This document shows positions 53,580 through 64,000 of a DNA stretch of 64,000 bases, piece after piece (position 1 is the stretch's first letter; each line of letters opens with the position of its first letter). The stretch lies in contig WNNJ02003537.1 of the NCBI GenBank assembly GCA_012934845.2, forward strand, positions 1 to 64,000. The letters are read 5' to 3'. The position numbers and the translations under genes were made by a program. The notes under the pieces are model-generated. The model was not told the DNA's origin, searched no databases, and worked only from the letters and a program-made list of their open reading frames with translations. Source of the DNA: Pomphorhynchus laevis. Lineage: Eukaryota; Acanthocephala; Palaeacanthocephala; Echinorhynchida; Pomphorhynchidae.

Positions 53580-56500
53580 TCACATTCTCAGCGCATTCTG
53601 GAAAGATTTGTACTGTGCCATAGACACGAACGGATTCGGCAATCGGTTCCATAGGTTTACCGCTCTGTGAGATAATCGCAAGTATCTATGACATTTCCCG
53701 TGTGATTGCACAACAACTGATAAAGAGTGTCCTCTATGGCTCGGGCGATCATTTAGAATAACGGATTCCGATGGATAACCAGGAAAGACATGAATCATTC
53801 GCCATAACTGTAATAAATCATTGTACACATATCTCTTGTAAACTGAAGTAATATTTAGTTGGCTTAGTCTATCACAGTAGGCGATGTTCCGAAGACCAGA
53901 ACATAGCTTGGAAAATCGGCGAAGAATCTTTTCTAATTGGTTTATTTCACCACGCGTAGAAGGAAAAGTCGCCGGCGAAGCATAATCAATGATTGGTCTG
54001 ATCAACGCCTTATATAATAGTGAGAACTGAGACGGTGGAAGCGAACTAAAGGTATTTTTGATCATGTAAATAATTTTTCTCGACGTGTTGCATATATTTT
54101 CAGTATTGAGGTCGGTTTTAAACGAATTCTGAACAATTATCCCAAGATCTTTTGTATACGAATTTGTGGGAATAATCTCACCGCAAACAGAATAATCATT
54201 TGGTAAATCACTACGACCAAATCTGAGGTGGACACATTTAGTAATGTTAATCATGATTCCGGTCAGTTCGCTCCACCTATTAACCATATTTATGTCATCT
54301 TGTAAGTGTTGCATATCGGCATGGCATGTTATGACATTCCATATTTTAAGATCATCCGCGAATGCTAATTTTTTACATTTTAGTGAGCGTAACAAACTAT
54401 TCAGAAATATGACGAATAATAATGGACCCAACACCGATCCCTGAAGAACACCCATCGATAAATTTGACGGTCTAGATAGACAATTTCCAACTCGAACTCT
54501 GAAAGAACGATTAGATAGTAAAGCGTGAATCCATCGAATAATAGGAATTTCAATTCTGTGATCTACAAGAGCCTCAATCAACATATTGTGGGGAACCCTA
54601 TCAAAGGCCCGACTGAAGTCGAAATACACGACATCAACTGCATTACCCTGCGCAACTGCATCAACCCATGCTTCGCGTGCACATAAAAGATTAGACATGC
54701 AAGAACGTCCAGGACGAAAACCATGTTGCGAATTATCTAACAAGTTCGATGATTCAAGATAGGATAGTAATCGCCGATACAATATGCGCTCTAACATCTT
54801 ACATACGACACTTGTAAGGCTTATTGCTCTATAATTTTCAGGATGGTGACGATCTCCTTTTTTATGAACTGGCACTACAGTGGCGATTTTCTTATCTAAC
54901 GGTAGAATTGACTTAGCTAGTGATAGTTGAAACAAATAAGCTAACGGTGAAGCAATAAATGTTGATAATATCTTTAGTATCTGGGGATGTAATCCATCCG
55001 GACCAGGTGATGAATGTCGTAAAGAATTTAACTCACTATAAACCTCCTCGGTAGTAACATCAAAATATCTTCGTGAATGGCTTACACGAGATTGCTGGTT
55101 AATTTCTGTATTATAAGTTACGAGTTGAAAAGTCGACGCAAACGTGTCGGCTACATCTTGAGGCGATGTGATAAAGTTATCATTAATACGAAGAGACGAA
55201 ATCGCAGGAGGAATTGTCCTATTTCTACGTATGTGAGCCCAAAATCGTTTTGGTGCACTATGAAAATCCGCAGCTATTCTCATTTCGTAGTTAAATTTTT
55301 TGCGTATTTTAAGCTTTTCGAAAACGTTACGACAATTGACGTATTCCTGTCGATAAGTATTGTCCTTGCAGCTTAATTTAAACAGTCGGTTTCTTCGTCA
55401 TAGTTCTGATTTAAGTTCTCTATTAAACCACGGAGGATTCACTTTTTTATTTTTATGCACGATCTCGGTAGAACGTATTTTTCTATTATTTCGCACATTG
55501 CTGAACGGAAAACTTTCCAACTATCTTCAACATCGTCGCTAGCGCCTACAAAGTTCATAGTCGATGCTGCTTGAAGAATTTTACACTGATCCGCACGATA
55601 CCAACAATGCTTGAAGATTTTAGTTTCGACTTCGTCGATAATATTATTTGAAATCCCTGAGAAGTGAAAAGGCAATACACAATGATCACTAGCTCCTATG
55701 GGTGCTTCATGCATAATGTCACGCACATCTGTTAATGATTTAGATAAAATTAAATCCAACAAAGAACTTTGATCATTCATAATCCTAGTTGGTGCTGATA
55801 CATGCTGAACAAGAAGTAGGCTATCTAACAGAAAATTCCACAAGTCATGATCTAGTTTACTAGAAGATGTTATTCCTGAATGAGGATCATCCATATTGAT
55901 GCTGGAAATATTGAAGTCTCCTAAACAGAGGAACCGGTCACCCATTGCTGCCTTTGTCAAAATATCTGAGAATTCCTGAGTGAGAACGAAGCTACATGGA
56001 GATCTATAACATAGTGCAATAGTAACTTTATTTCTTACATGGGATAGACTCGCCAACCATCAGTTCACAAGTACCATATGTGTCAGTATAACATTCAAAG
56101 TCGTCAACAACTATACATTGATCGACATAAAGTGCAACACCGCCTCCTCGTTGTACTTTACGATCAACCCTGATGATCGAATACCCATCCACAGCTACCA
56201 TACTATCAGCAATATCATGATTTAGCCAAGTTTCGGTAACTGCGATTATTTGAGGTTTAAATGTAAATAATCTGTTCCGAAATTCGTCAATCTTCGATAC
56301 TATACTACGAATATTTGTGTAAGCGACGTTAATAATTGGAGTTGAACATTTACTGGTTCCTGCGTTTATAGATAGTCCAGTAGGAAATATATCTAACGAG
56401 GATGGATCAATACCTAAGCAATTAACGGACCGATTGGATTCCAACGTAAATGGCTTTCTTCAAAATTTGATATTTTCTTCGCAGACTCTTCGCCAAGGAT

Positions 56501-56580
56501 TTCACGACAAATATCTTTAGGACATTGCAAAATCAATTTTTCACCGATCGTAAATGCGTTTTTAGACATATCAATACGAT
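53580..56580 (-). mobile_element. CR1/Jockey-group LINE, near-complete, few breaks
   Basis: Minus strand. Endonuclease: IINVAYTNIRSIVSKIDEF, IIAVTETWLNHDI (56444-56028), FLCLGDFNISSINMDD and GASDHCVLPFHF (56056-55439). The RT frame of 567 codons (55283-53580) has SSPGPDGLHPQILKI, PVHKKGDRHHPENYRAISL, NSQHGFRPGRSCMSNLL, VVYFDFSRAFDRVPHNML, GVLQGSVLGPLLFVIFL, LAFADDLKIWNVI and TKCVHLRFG, and a C-terminus typical of the group. A possible N-terminal piece MSKNAFTIGEKLILQCPK starts at 56569. Only about three frame breaks separate the parts, so this is one of the youngest elements in the window. Its last part is duplicated at 52293-52725. Confidence 0.88.
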
Positions 56581-56754
56581 TTGCGACCAAGAATTAAGCC
56601 TTTAGGGTTTTTTCATTTGTAGATATTATTTTCTGGATGAACTCTCTCTGTCCTTTTTGTTCCTGCAGTAATCTTTTAAAAAAGCCAAATGTTTATCTTC
56701 GAGCGACTGATGCTTTGTTCTTAAGTGACGAAGCATTTTAGAAAAAAATAAAAA

Positions 56755-57233
56755 AGAAAATATTTATTTTGACGTGGCAAATGCGTGCCAGCGCACGCTT
56801 ACATAACCACAATAAAACAAAAATGTAAATCATGTGTCGAAAAGGTGTGAACGGAGGAGGTGTTTGAATGTGATAAATGAGGGAGCGCGGCGGACGTCGA
56901 GAGGGAGTTGATTCCAGGCGAGTGGGGCGGCGACGAGGAAGGATCGGAGACCGTAGGTATTGGAGTAATTGGGAACGTGTAGTAAGAGGGAATTACGGAA
57001 ATGCAGCGATAGCGAGGTGGGGCGAGTATCGTCTAAGAAAGGAAGGTTGATGAACGATGGGGAGCCGACAGCGATGAGACGAAAAGTTACTAGGAGAAGG
57101 CGGAGTTTGATGCGAAAGTGGATGGTGGGCCAGGAGAGTTGGGCAAAATATGTGGATGTGTGGTCGAAGCGACGGAGACGAAAGATCATTCGAACGGCGG
57201 TGTTGATTATTCGTTGTAGGGGTATGATGATGG
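56755..57233 (-). mobile_element. CR1-type LINE, copy C (3' end only)
   Basis: A 5'-truncated copy closely matching copy A from 20585 to about 21049: the same 3' end (TTATTTTGACGTGGCAAATG) and C-terminal protein HTSTYFAQLSWPTIHFRIKL, ending LLRSHLFDT. Heavy 5' truncation is normal for LINE insertion. Confidence 0.88.
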
Positions 57234-57239
57234 ATTTTG

Positions 57240-57850
57240 TCTTTATTGCATCATTTTAGAAGCCTTTATTTATCATTTGAAAGGTCTTCGCCACAGATTA
57301 TACATAGAAGCGAGGGAATGCTGGATTTTTTCATCTCTGTAAAACCATATTGTAAATATGATTCGTTGTATTGTTTTGTAAGTTTTTTTGTACTGGTTAT
57401 TTATCGTATCATTGCTTGCATTATTTGAACCACTTGGCTTTTTCCTATCATAGCTAGCATTTGTTTTTTCAAGAAATTTTTATAAAATTTTCGGACGTTT
57501 ACTCATTTAATTTTATTGGGGTAAACATTTTTAATTTAAAAATATATATAATTTAAACAGATGAGCATCAAACTAGAAACATTTTTGAAATCGCAATGCC
57601 CTAATACTGATTATAAAAGTGTTTAAAAAACATATATTTTATGTTTTAATTTGAAGTTTTTTTAACGAGAGTTTCTCAAGGATGAGGAACTCTTTATTAC
57701 ACTGGAACTATTTCTCATTGTCTGTAAAGGAAATCATAATTTTAATAAAATAAAAATATTTTCTCAATCGACCGGCGAATGTTCTCCACCGACAGGGGTT
57801 CGATGACAACTGCTATATATGATAGCCACATGTACTCCATTTTTGTGATA
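57240..57850. other. A+T-rich intergenic DNA
   Basis: No gene, RNA or repeat recognised. Confidence 0.5.
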
Positions 57851-58990
57851 AAATGTCGCTACAGTTTAGTTCGTTGCATGTTTCAAATGTGAGTATAATG
57901 TCGTCTCTTAGTGTAGCAAGGACCGAGTCAAATATATTTATTTGTTTCGATCACAATAAAAGCGAGTTTGCCACGAGAATAGGTCGAACTTGTTCTGATA
58001 ATTTCGGTGTCAATTTAGTATTATGATCAAATATTCCTTGTAACCATTTTAATTCAGCTGGTTTGGCAGACGACTTCATCTCGAGCAAGGATTTCGTATG
58101 CTGGGGATCTGGAAGTATTTTTACTTTTTAAACTTGATACCCCAGCACATTCAACATATTGACACGATAGACACTACGCTGAGTTAATCAATATTTTATT
58201 TTAAGACGGATTTTTTGAATTTACTCACATTTTGATCGTGATCAGCATTTTAATGACTGCAGTTTATTATTATGTCATCGAGATAAGCAAATGTTCTACG
58301 CAGTTCGAGAAGTTTTTTGTCAATAGTACGTTGAAATGTAGCAGGAGCGTTTGTAAGTACGAATAAGACCAGTACAAATTGAAATAACTTGCCGTTCGTC
58401 TTGAAAGCAGTGAACTTGCGCTCATCTTCCCAGGCAATCAATTAATGCTAAGCCGATTTAATATCTAACTTGCTGTAGATTGCGTACTTAGATATACTTT
58501 TAATTATGGAATCCATGGGTGCTAAAGATTATGCATCTGGACGGGTATATAGGATCATTGTCATATATTAATCGCTTACCATAAGCAATTTTCCTAAGTG
58601 ATCCGCTATCACAACTTGCGCTCGGCAAGGATATTGCTCTGTTCCATAATTCCTTCTCGTAATAAGCGCGATATTTTAAACTGTGACTGAACAAAGCGAG
58701 TGTGGTCTCTTGAATAACGACGAATTTTTGTTGCAATTGGATATAATTGTTTTCAAGTGATGAGAAGATAGATATGCATTTCATGCAAATAACTTCGAGA
58801 GATCCTAAGGTAAGCTCGGAATCGCTGCCCCAAAGGTAGTCATGATCGAATGGTGTAGTTATGGGTATGGGTAACCAATGATGACACCTAAACATAGATT
58901 TAGAAGGCACATTAACCGTACAATTTTGTCGATATATAACCATACAATTTTGTATAATATTGAAACAGCATGTTTCATCATCCACGAAAT
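57850..58990 (-). mobile_element. Gypsy-type LTR element pol fragment (fossil)
   Basis: The minus strand shows remnants of reverse transcriptase (LTNAPATFQRTIDKKLLELR and AYLDDIII at 58441-58250) and, further downstream, of the connection/RNase H region (LKWLQGIF near 58050). Old and heavily broken; no terminal repeats found for this copy. Confidence 0.65.
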
Positions 58991-59089
58991 TTATGAATTA
59001 GCTAGAGTCGCTTTTTGACTTTTGTTTTAGAAATTGTTGACAACAAATTCACAATAATCGACATGAAACACCAACATGACTGAGTGATC

Positions 59090-59420
59090 ACTTTGTTTTT
59101 TGAATTTACACAAATGCCTAATAACTACATCGATGACGCCGAATCGGAAATACATAATAGATTCTGGTACCATGTTGATTTAAGTGAACTAAAATTAGTA
59201 TACTCTTTGACTAATATTAACAGTTCTAGTGATGATTTAGAGACTCGTTAGCAAGTTCTGCACGATGAATTTTTAAAACTCTATGAGTTATACGTAAAGT
59301 TTTGCCCCTTTTCAACTTGTCTTAAAAACAATGAATCAAAAACGCTCATTTTGGTTTGACTATGAGTTCAAAATGCATTGAAGAACCGTAATCAATTGTT
59401 TAAACGCTGCATTAGAGACA
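59090..59420 (+). mobile_element. LINE fragment interrupted by the Gypsy element
   Basis: Plus-strand pieces such as DEFLKLYELYVKFCPF and NALKNRNQLFKRCIRD look like the endonuclease-RT linker of CR1/Jockey LINEs. The LTR element begins exactly at its end (59421). Degraded. Confidence 0.5.
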
Positions 59421-59505
59421 TGAACTACACGGGAGCTTTATTGAACAATCTATAACATGTAAAGCTGTTAAAGCAAAGTAATAAGTTATTAGTAATTACA
59501 GGACA
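59421..59505 (-). repeat. LTR (3' LTR of the Gypsy element)
   Basis: An 85-bp terminal direct repeat with TG/CA ends, matching 62544-62632. Confidence 0.85.
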
Positions 59506-62500
59506 TTCTCCCCGACCAGATAGTCTTTGAGATATCCTGTACGGTTTCGTTTCCTCCCACTTTTTCGAATTCCTGGACAAGTAGACTATTCTCCTCGTAC
59601 CATGGAATCGTTAGGGAATCGGTCCTCGTTTGTTTCCGACGTCCTCATGTGGTCATACGTTACATCTTGGGATTGTTCTTGCTTATCCAGTTTGCTTTCC
59701 ATGCAATCTTGATCGCGTGGATGAATGCTTGCATCTTTTTTATCAGATCATTCGTATTTTTTTGATTTATAGACTCATGTAAATTTATCGCGTGGTGATT
59801 GTCTGTGGACTCTCCATGTTGGCCGTTATATTGTTGACGTGGCATGTGTAAATTTATCGCGTCTTGGTTGTCCGTTGGGTCTTCATATTGACTGTTATAG
59901 CGTAGACGACTAACCGGGCTCTCGTACGCGAAGTCGGTCAATGTCGGGTTGTTGGTTACGTTATCTGGATATGGAGCGAGCTGCTTAATCGATACAGTAG
60001 ATTCACGACAATCTTTAAATCGGACAAGTGCGTAGTACGGACTAGCATTTAAAAGATCTACGACTTCAACGGCAGAATCGTATTTGCTAACTCGATTTTG
60101 TTTCTTTAACAATACCTCACCAGGCGACAACAACCAGGTTGGAATGCTCATACCTGTATAAGATGTTCGCTGAAACTTCAGAAATCGTTCATGTGGCGTC
60201 TCGCCCGTTTCCGTGCATAATAGAGAACGTATAGCGTGCAGCGCAGTAGGCAGTGACTTCTCCCAATGGTCGACTGTTAAATGACGTGTTTTTAAATCGA
60301 GCTCTATATTACGCCATATGATTCCATTGTACCGTTCTACCTGACCATTTCCAGTGGGATTGTACGGGGTACTTCTGTAAACAAGCCACTCCCTGCTCCA
60401 GAAGATATGTAGATAATTCTTGTGACAGAAAAGAAATGCCTCGGTCCGAATGAACAAAAGACGGCGTTTCAAAAAGGGTAAAAAGCTATCTAGACAGCGA
60501 ATTACGATACGAGCTGATATGTCGGAACATGGAAAAGCAAAAGGGAACCTAGAAAACTCGTCGATAACGACGAGAATATATCGGTTTCTTGTTGCAGATG
60601 GGATAGGCCCCTTAAAGTCAATCGCGATCCGTTCGAATGGTTGAGTTGATTTGATTAGACGTGGCATCTGTGGATTGTAGTAACAAGGTCCGACTTCTGC
60701 ACACATTTGACATTCTTTAATTACCTGTTTTACGTCAGCAAGCGAAAATGGAAGATTGTGCGATCTGACAAAGTGAGCAAGTCTAGTTACTCCTGGATGA
60801 CATAATGTTTCATGAATGAGTCGAAGTTGACTTTTTGATTTATGGATGGATGCACACCGAAATCGCGACACTGAATCAGCAAGCGCGATCTTGCTGATTT
60901 CGTACCGCCCCGCGATCTCCTGGGCGGTACGAAATAGTATACTTGAATGGGGCCAACTCTAGGCGCCAACGAATGAGTTTATCAATCTTAATGCTGCTAT
61001 TATTCTTCGTATAAATGAAAGACACACTTTTTTGATCCGTGATTATCTCAAACTGCCGTCCTAAAAGGTAATACCGCTAATGTTCTACACTCTCGACTAT
61101 AGCCAACGCTTATTTTTAAACGGCCGCATAGTTTTTAGCACTGTCATGTAACGTACGGGAGAAAAAGGCTACAGGCTTATTATCTTGTATTAACACAACT
61201 GCTATGCAAATATCCGAAGCGTCCGTTTCTACGGTGAACATCTTTCGCTCATCTATGACCGTCATAATCGCGTTAATGACGTCGTCTCGTAGTTGGTTGA
61301 AAGCACGAATTGCCGATATGTCCATCGGAAAAGTTTTTGCGACCACCAGCGGATGTAGTTTATCCGAAAATCGATGAATCCATCGCGAATAATGTGCGAA
61401 TAAACTTCGCACATGTCTTAATTCCTTAAGGGTCGAAGGTGGCTTCATTTCTTTTAAAGCTTGAACCCGGTCGTCATCTGGTCTCATCTCACCATTCGAG
61501 ATGGTATATCCGAGTAGTTTTATGCACGATCGACGAAGTTCACACCTATCCTTATTGATCGTGATGCCATAACACTCTATTGCGTGTTGGAATCTTTCCA
61601 GATTAAAGTCGTGTTCACTCATTGTCTGACCACAAACAACCACATCGTCAAGGTACACAAAAACATCGTGAATATCTTGCTTGGATATAATGTCATCCAT
61701 CGTGCGCTGGAAAACCACCGGGGCGTTCGTGAGTCCGAATGGTACTCGGCAAAACTGATATAATTTGCCCGCGCCTTCGAACGCTGTGCCATAGTGCCGG
61801 CAAGAACTATTACGAGCTCCGCATCGCGATCTTGAATACCAAGTTTGTCCACAGAAGAAACACGTTCTTGTAGTAACAGCTAGCGTGGGAGTGTCGACGA
61901 CGCTCGATTGATATTGATGCTCGTTATTGATGTTTCCGTGATCTGATGTCACTGAATGGACCTGAGCATTTGTTGATCGAGTTACTCCGTAGCTTGCAGA
62001 CTGAAACTCTGCCATTTCGAGTGCTCGTGCTTTAGTGTATGCAACATCCATAGTAAGGTCGTTACATTCTAGTAGGCGCTGTCTGATAAAAGAGGATCAA
62101 ATTTCGGACACAAATGCGTCGCGCATAATGAGGTTCTTGTGATCTGCTGCCGACACTGCCTTGAAAGTACAATCCTTGCTCAAGGTCTCTAGCGTTTCTA
62201 GAAATTGATCGATTGTTTGGTCAGCGCTTTGTCTATGTGTGCTCAGTTTGTAACGCGCGAAAAGTACATTGCGAGGTTTAACGTATAGTTGCTCGAGCCT
62301 TTTGATCGTTTCGTCGAAGGTATCGCATTCGCTGATGTAATTATATACTGTAGGTGATACCATATTAATTAACACTTCTATACGATCACCATCTTCCAGA
62401 TCTTTAATTGAATCCATATACTTATTAAATCGGCGCTTCCAATGACCCCAAACCAAGGGTGCATCGACAGCGTTCGGATGAGCGGAAAACGCATCTGGCT

Positions 62501-62543
62501 TGAAGACTTTGTCAATCGTTTGACCCACAACTGTTCAATAAAT

Positions 62544-62632
62544 TGAACTATACGGGAGCTTTATTGAACAATCCACAACACGTAAATCTATCTGTTAAAG
62601 CAAAGTAATAAGTTATTAGTAATTACAGGACA
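62544..62632 (-). repeat. LTR (5' LTR of the Gypsy element)
   Basis: An 89-bp terminal direct repeat with TG/CA ends, matching 59421-59505. Confidence 0.85.
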
Positions 62633-62689
62633 AGACAGTTCCAAAAGAATATGTTTCACTTATCTTAAATACGTAGCACAAATTTATTT

Positions 62690-63290
62690 TTTTTATTTAT
62701 TTATAGTTCAGGTCTATAGCCAGATATCTGTTTTGACCCCTCACATATAATACAACAGAAATAATCAAAATATAAAAAACACTAAGATAACATAAAAATA
62801 CACATTAGTAATTTTCGTCACAGAAACGATTAACACTACGGGAAGTTCGCCAGCCATGGAGTACGTTCGCAACATGATCCTTAATCGCCTTCCACATTGG
62901 TATGTCATCGGCAAATGCAAAAATCTTACGTTTCAGCGAGCTGAATAGCTGGTTGACAAATATATTAAAAACAATGGGTCTATAAGAGATCCCTGCGGTC
63001 TTCGATAGTATAAGTACGAGAAGACACACGTCCTACTTGAACTCTAAATGATCTCATATGGAGAAAATCTCTGAGCCAGTAAAGAATTATCGAGTCAACA
63101 TTGTAAACCTCAAGATCAGCTAGCAACATCCCATGCTGAATCCTATCAAGTAATTTTAGAAGGTATGAATGAACTTCGTCAAAGCCTGCAGCAGATGTGA
63201 TAGGTAATCTAGACAGCTCATCATAAACGTCTTCAGCAGATATCAATATCGAAGTGTTATTTATGCAGACATTATGTTAGGAAGTAATAT
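62690..63290 (-). mobile_element. LINE RT fragment with 3' end
   Basis: Minus strand: VYDELSRLPITSAAGFDEVH, IILYWLRDFLHMRSFRVQVG (63246-62980) and IFAFADDIPMWKAIKDHV (63029-62805). The 3' UTR contains GAGGGGTCAAAACAGATATC on the minus strand, followed by T/A-rich tail sequence to about 62685. Internal deletions; same subfamily as 46.7-47.8 kb. Confidence 0.75.
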
Positions 63291-63429
63291 CACTATTACT
63301 ACCAAAATCTGTTGCTATAAAACTAGGGCTCAGTAATTGAATAACTTACTAATTAAATCATAATGTTATTTCTAAAATACAGATTTAACTGTTAAAGAAA
63401 AAAGTTTAATTTATTTAATTTATTTAATT

Positions 63430-64000
63430 TTTATAAAAGGCAATAAGGGCAATAAGTCTAACTAGTGTTGTATGCAAAGTGCTTGAGCGCATACTAAACA
63501 GGCGCATATATGATCATTTGAGTTCGCTGAGAATTCTCAATGATGCAAAGCATGGATTTCGCCCTCGGCGTTCATGTCTTACAAACTTATTACATGCTCG
63601 TGAAGTTTGGGTTGGACATGTTGCTAACGGGTACTGTATCGACGTATTATGTTTTGACTTTAATCGGGCTTTTGATGGGGTGCCCCACAAAATGCTAATT
63701 TCCACCCTTGAGTCTTACAAAGTCAATCGCTCCATTATAATCTGGATCTAAGATTTTCTTAAAGATAGATCCTTTGCTGTTCACGTATGTCAATATATAT
63801 CGTCTTATTGTCTTATCACCTCAGGAGTCCCACAAGGATCAGTCTTAGGTCCCTTGTTGGTTAACATATTTATAAATCAACTACTAGATTTAATTGAGGA
63901 GTGTAGTGTTTTAGCTTTTGCCGATGATGTAAAGGCATGGAAATTGATTAAAACCAACAAGGATCAAAATGATTTTCAAAATATCTTAAACATTGTTTAT
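63430..64000 (+). mobile_element. LINE RT fragment running off the window
   Basis: Plus strand: KVLERILNRRIYDHLSSL, AKHGFRPRRSCLTNLLHA, VLCFDFNRAFDGVPHKML (63479-63751), then after an in-frame stop DFLKDRSFAVHV, GVPQGSVLGPLLVNIF and VLAFADDVKAW (to about 63940). It continues beyond 64000. Same subfamily as the 46.7-kb fragment. Confidence 0.8.

Larger units (their letters stand above)
59421..62632 (-). mobile_element. Gypsy-type LTR retrotransposon, complete ends, broken coding region
   Basis: A fossil with both ends preserved. Short LTRs of about 85-89 bp lie at 59421-59505 and 62544-62632; each begins TG and ends CA, and a 5-bp target duplication AGACA lies on both sides (59416-59420 and 62633-62637). 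On the minus strand the parts run in order: gag-like region (62528-62097), zinc-knuckle and protease region, reverse transcriptase with YLDDVV and RNase H (62051-61116), integrase with an H2C2-type start and the core (60871-59660). The two LTRs differ at roughly 5 of 85 positions plus one small indel, so it is moderately old rather than ancient. The coding region has several breaks and is not functional. At 3.2 kb it is compact for the family. Confidence 0.85.

Overview
This is a strongly A+T-rich piece of animal nuclear DNA. GT-AG introns, a fibrillar-collagen gene, a secreted chitin-binding-type protein, an HSP90 retropseudogene and a dense population of eukaryotic retrotransposons exclude a bacterial or viral source. 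The helical collagen exons are separated by introns of only 43-57 nt, and the chitin-binding domain resembles arthropod/ecdysozoan cuticle or peritrophin proteins. An ecdysozoan or other protostome with small introns is my best guess; I cannot name the species.

Layout. (1) 1-15834, plus strand: the 3' part of a fibrillar collagen gene. There are 18 exons (1870-5404) of pure Gly-X-Y in 36/54/108/144/162-nt sizes, then a C-propeptide split over five exons whose large introns have filled with a tandem Penelope-like element, a 14-bp minisatellite, an antisense LINE and a tandem tRNA-derived repeat. I assembled the propeptide exons by homology to the COLF1 domain; the chain ends in GPVCFS-stop. 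(2) 15835-20470: A+T-rich DNA with an HSP90 3' retropseudogene and a GC-rich fragment of a retroelement C-terminus. (3) 20.5-25 kb: a CR1-type LINE inserted in a tandem array of short repeats. (4) 25-29.7 kb: a small two-TM orphan ORF and several tandem repeats. (5) 29726-35773, minus strand: one 2015-codon open reading frame with signal peptide, a huge Glu/Lys/Arg hexad-repeat helix and a C-terminal chitin-binding-like module. (6) 36.6-64 kb: a graveyard of LINEs, a hAT transposase fragment, a terminally complete but broken Gypsy-type LTR fossil (59421-62632) and one small orphan ORF (50482-50967).

The most notable signal is non-coding. A textbook type I hammerhead ribozyme sits on the minus strand at 36810-36851, with all core boxes, a 6-bp stem I and a 4-bp stem II. 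Two more copies each look one core base away from canonical (28535, 46315), and hammerhead-like boxes occur in two further repeat families: the Penelope-like terminal repeats (6.1-7.3 kb) and a tRNA-derived, ~360-385-bp tandem repeat (14.5, 24.5 and 27.1 kb). Together these suggest a genome in which self-cleaving-RNA retroelements are active or recently were. A second recurring pattern is inverted/foldback DNA lying within or beside direct duplications (1.0, 18.7, 19.8, 22.1, 43.4, 52.3 kb), the footprint expected of template switching during replication, although assembly artefact must be excluded. The protein-coding novelty is a collagen C-propeptide that has lost exactly the two cysteines normally used for interchain disulfides while keeping the six intrachain ones.
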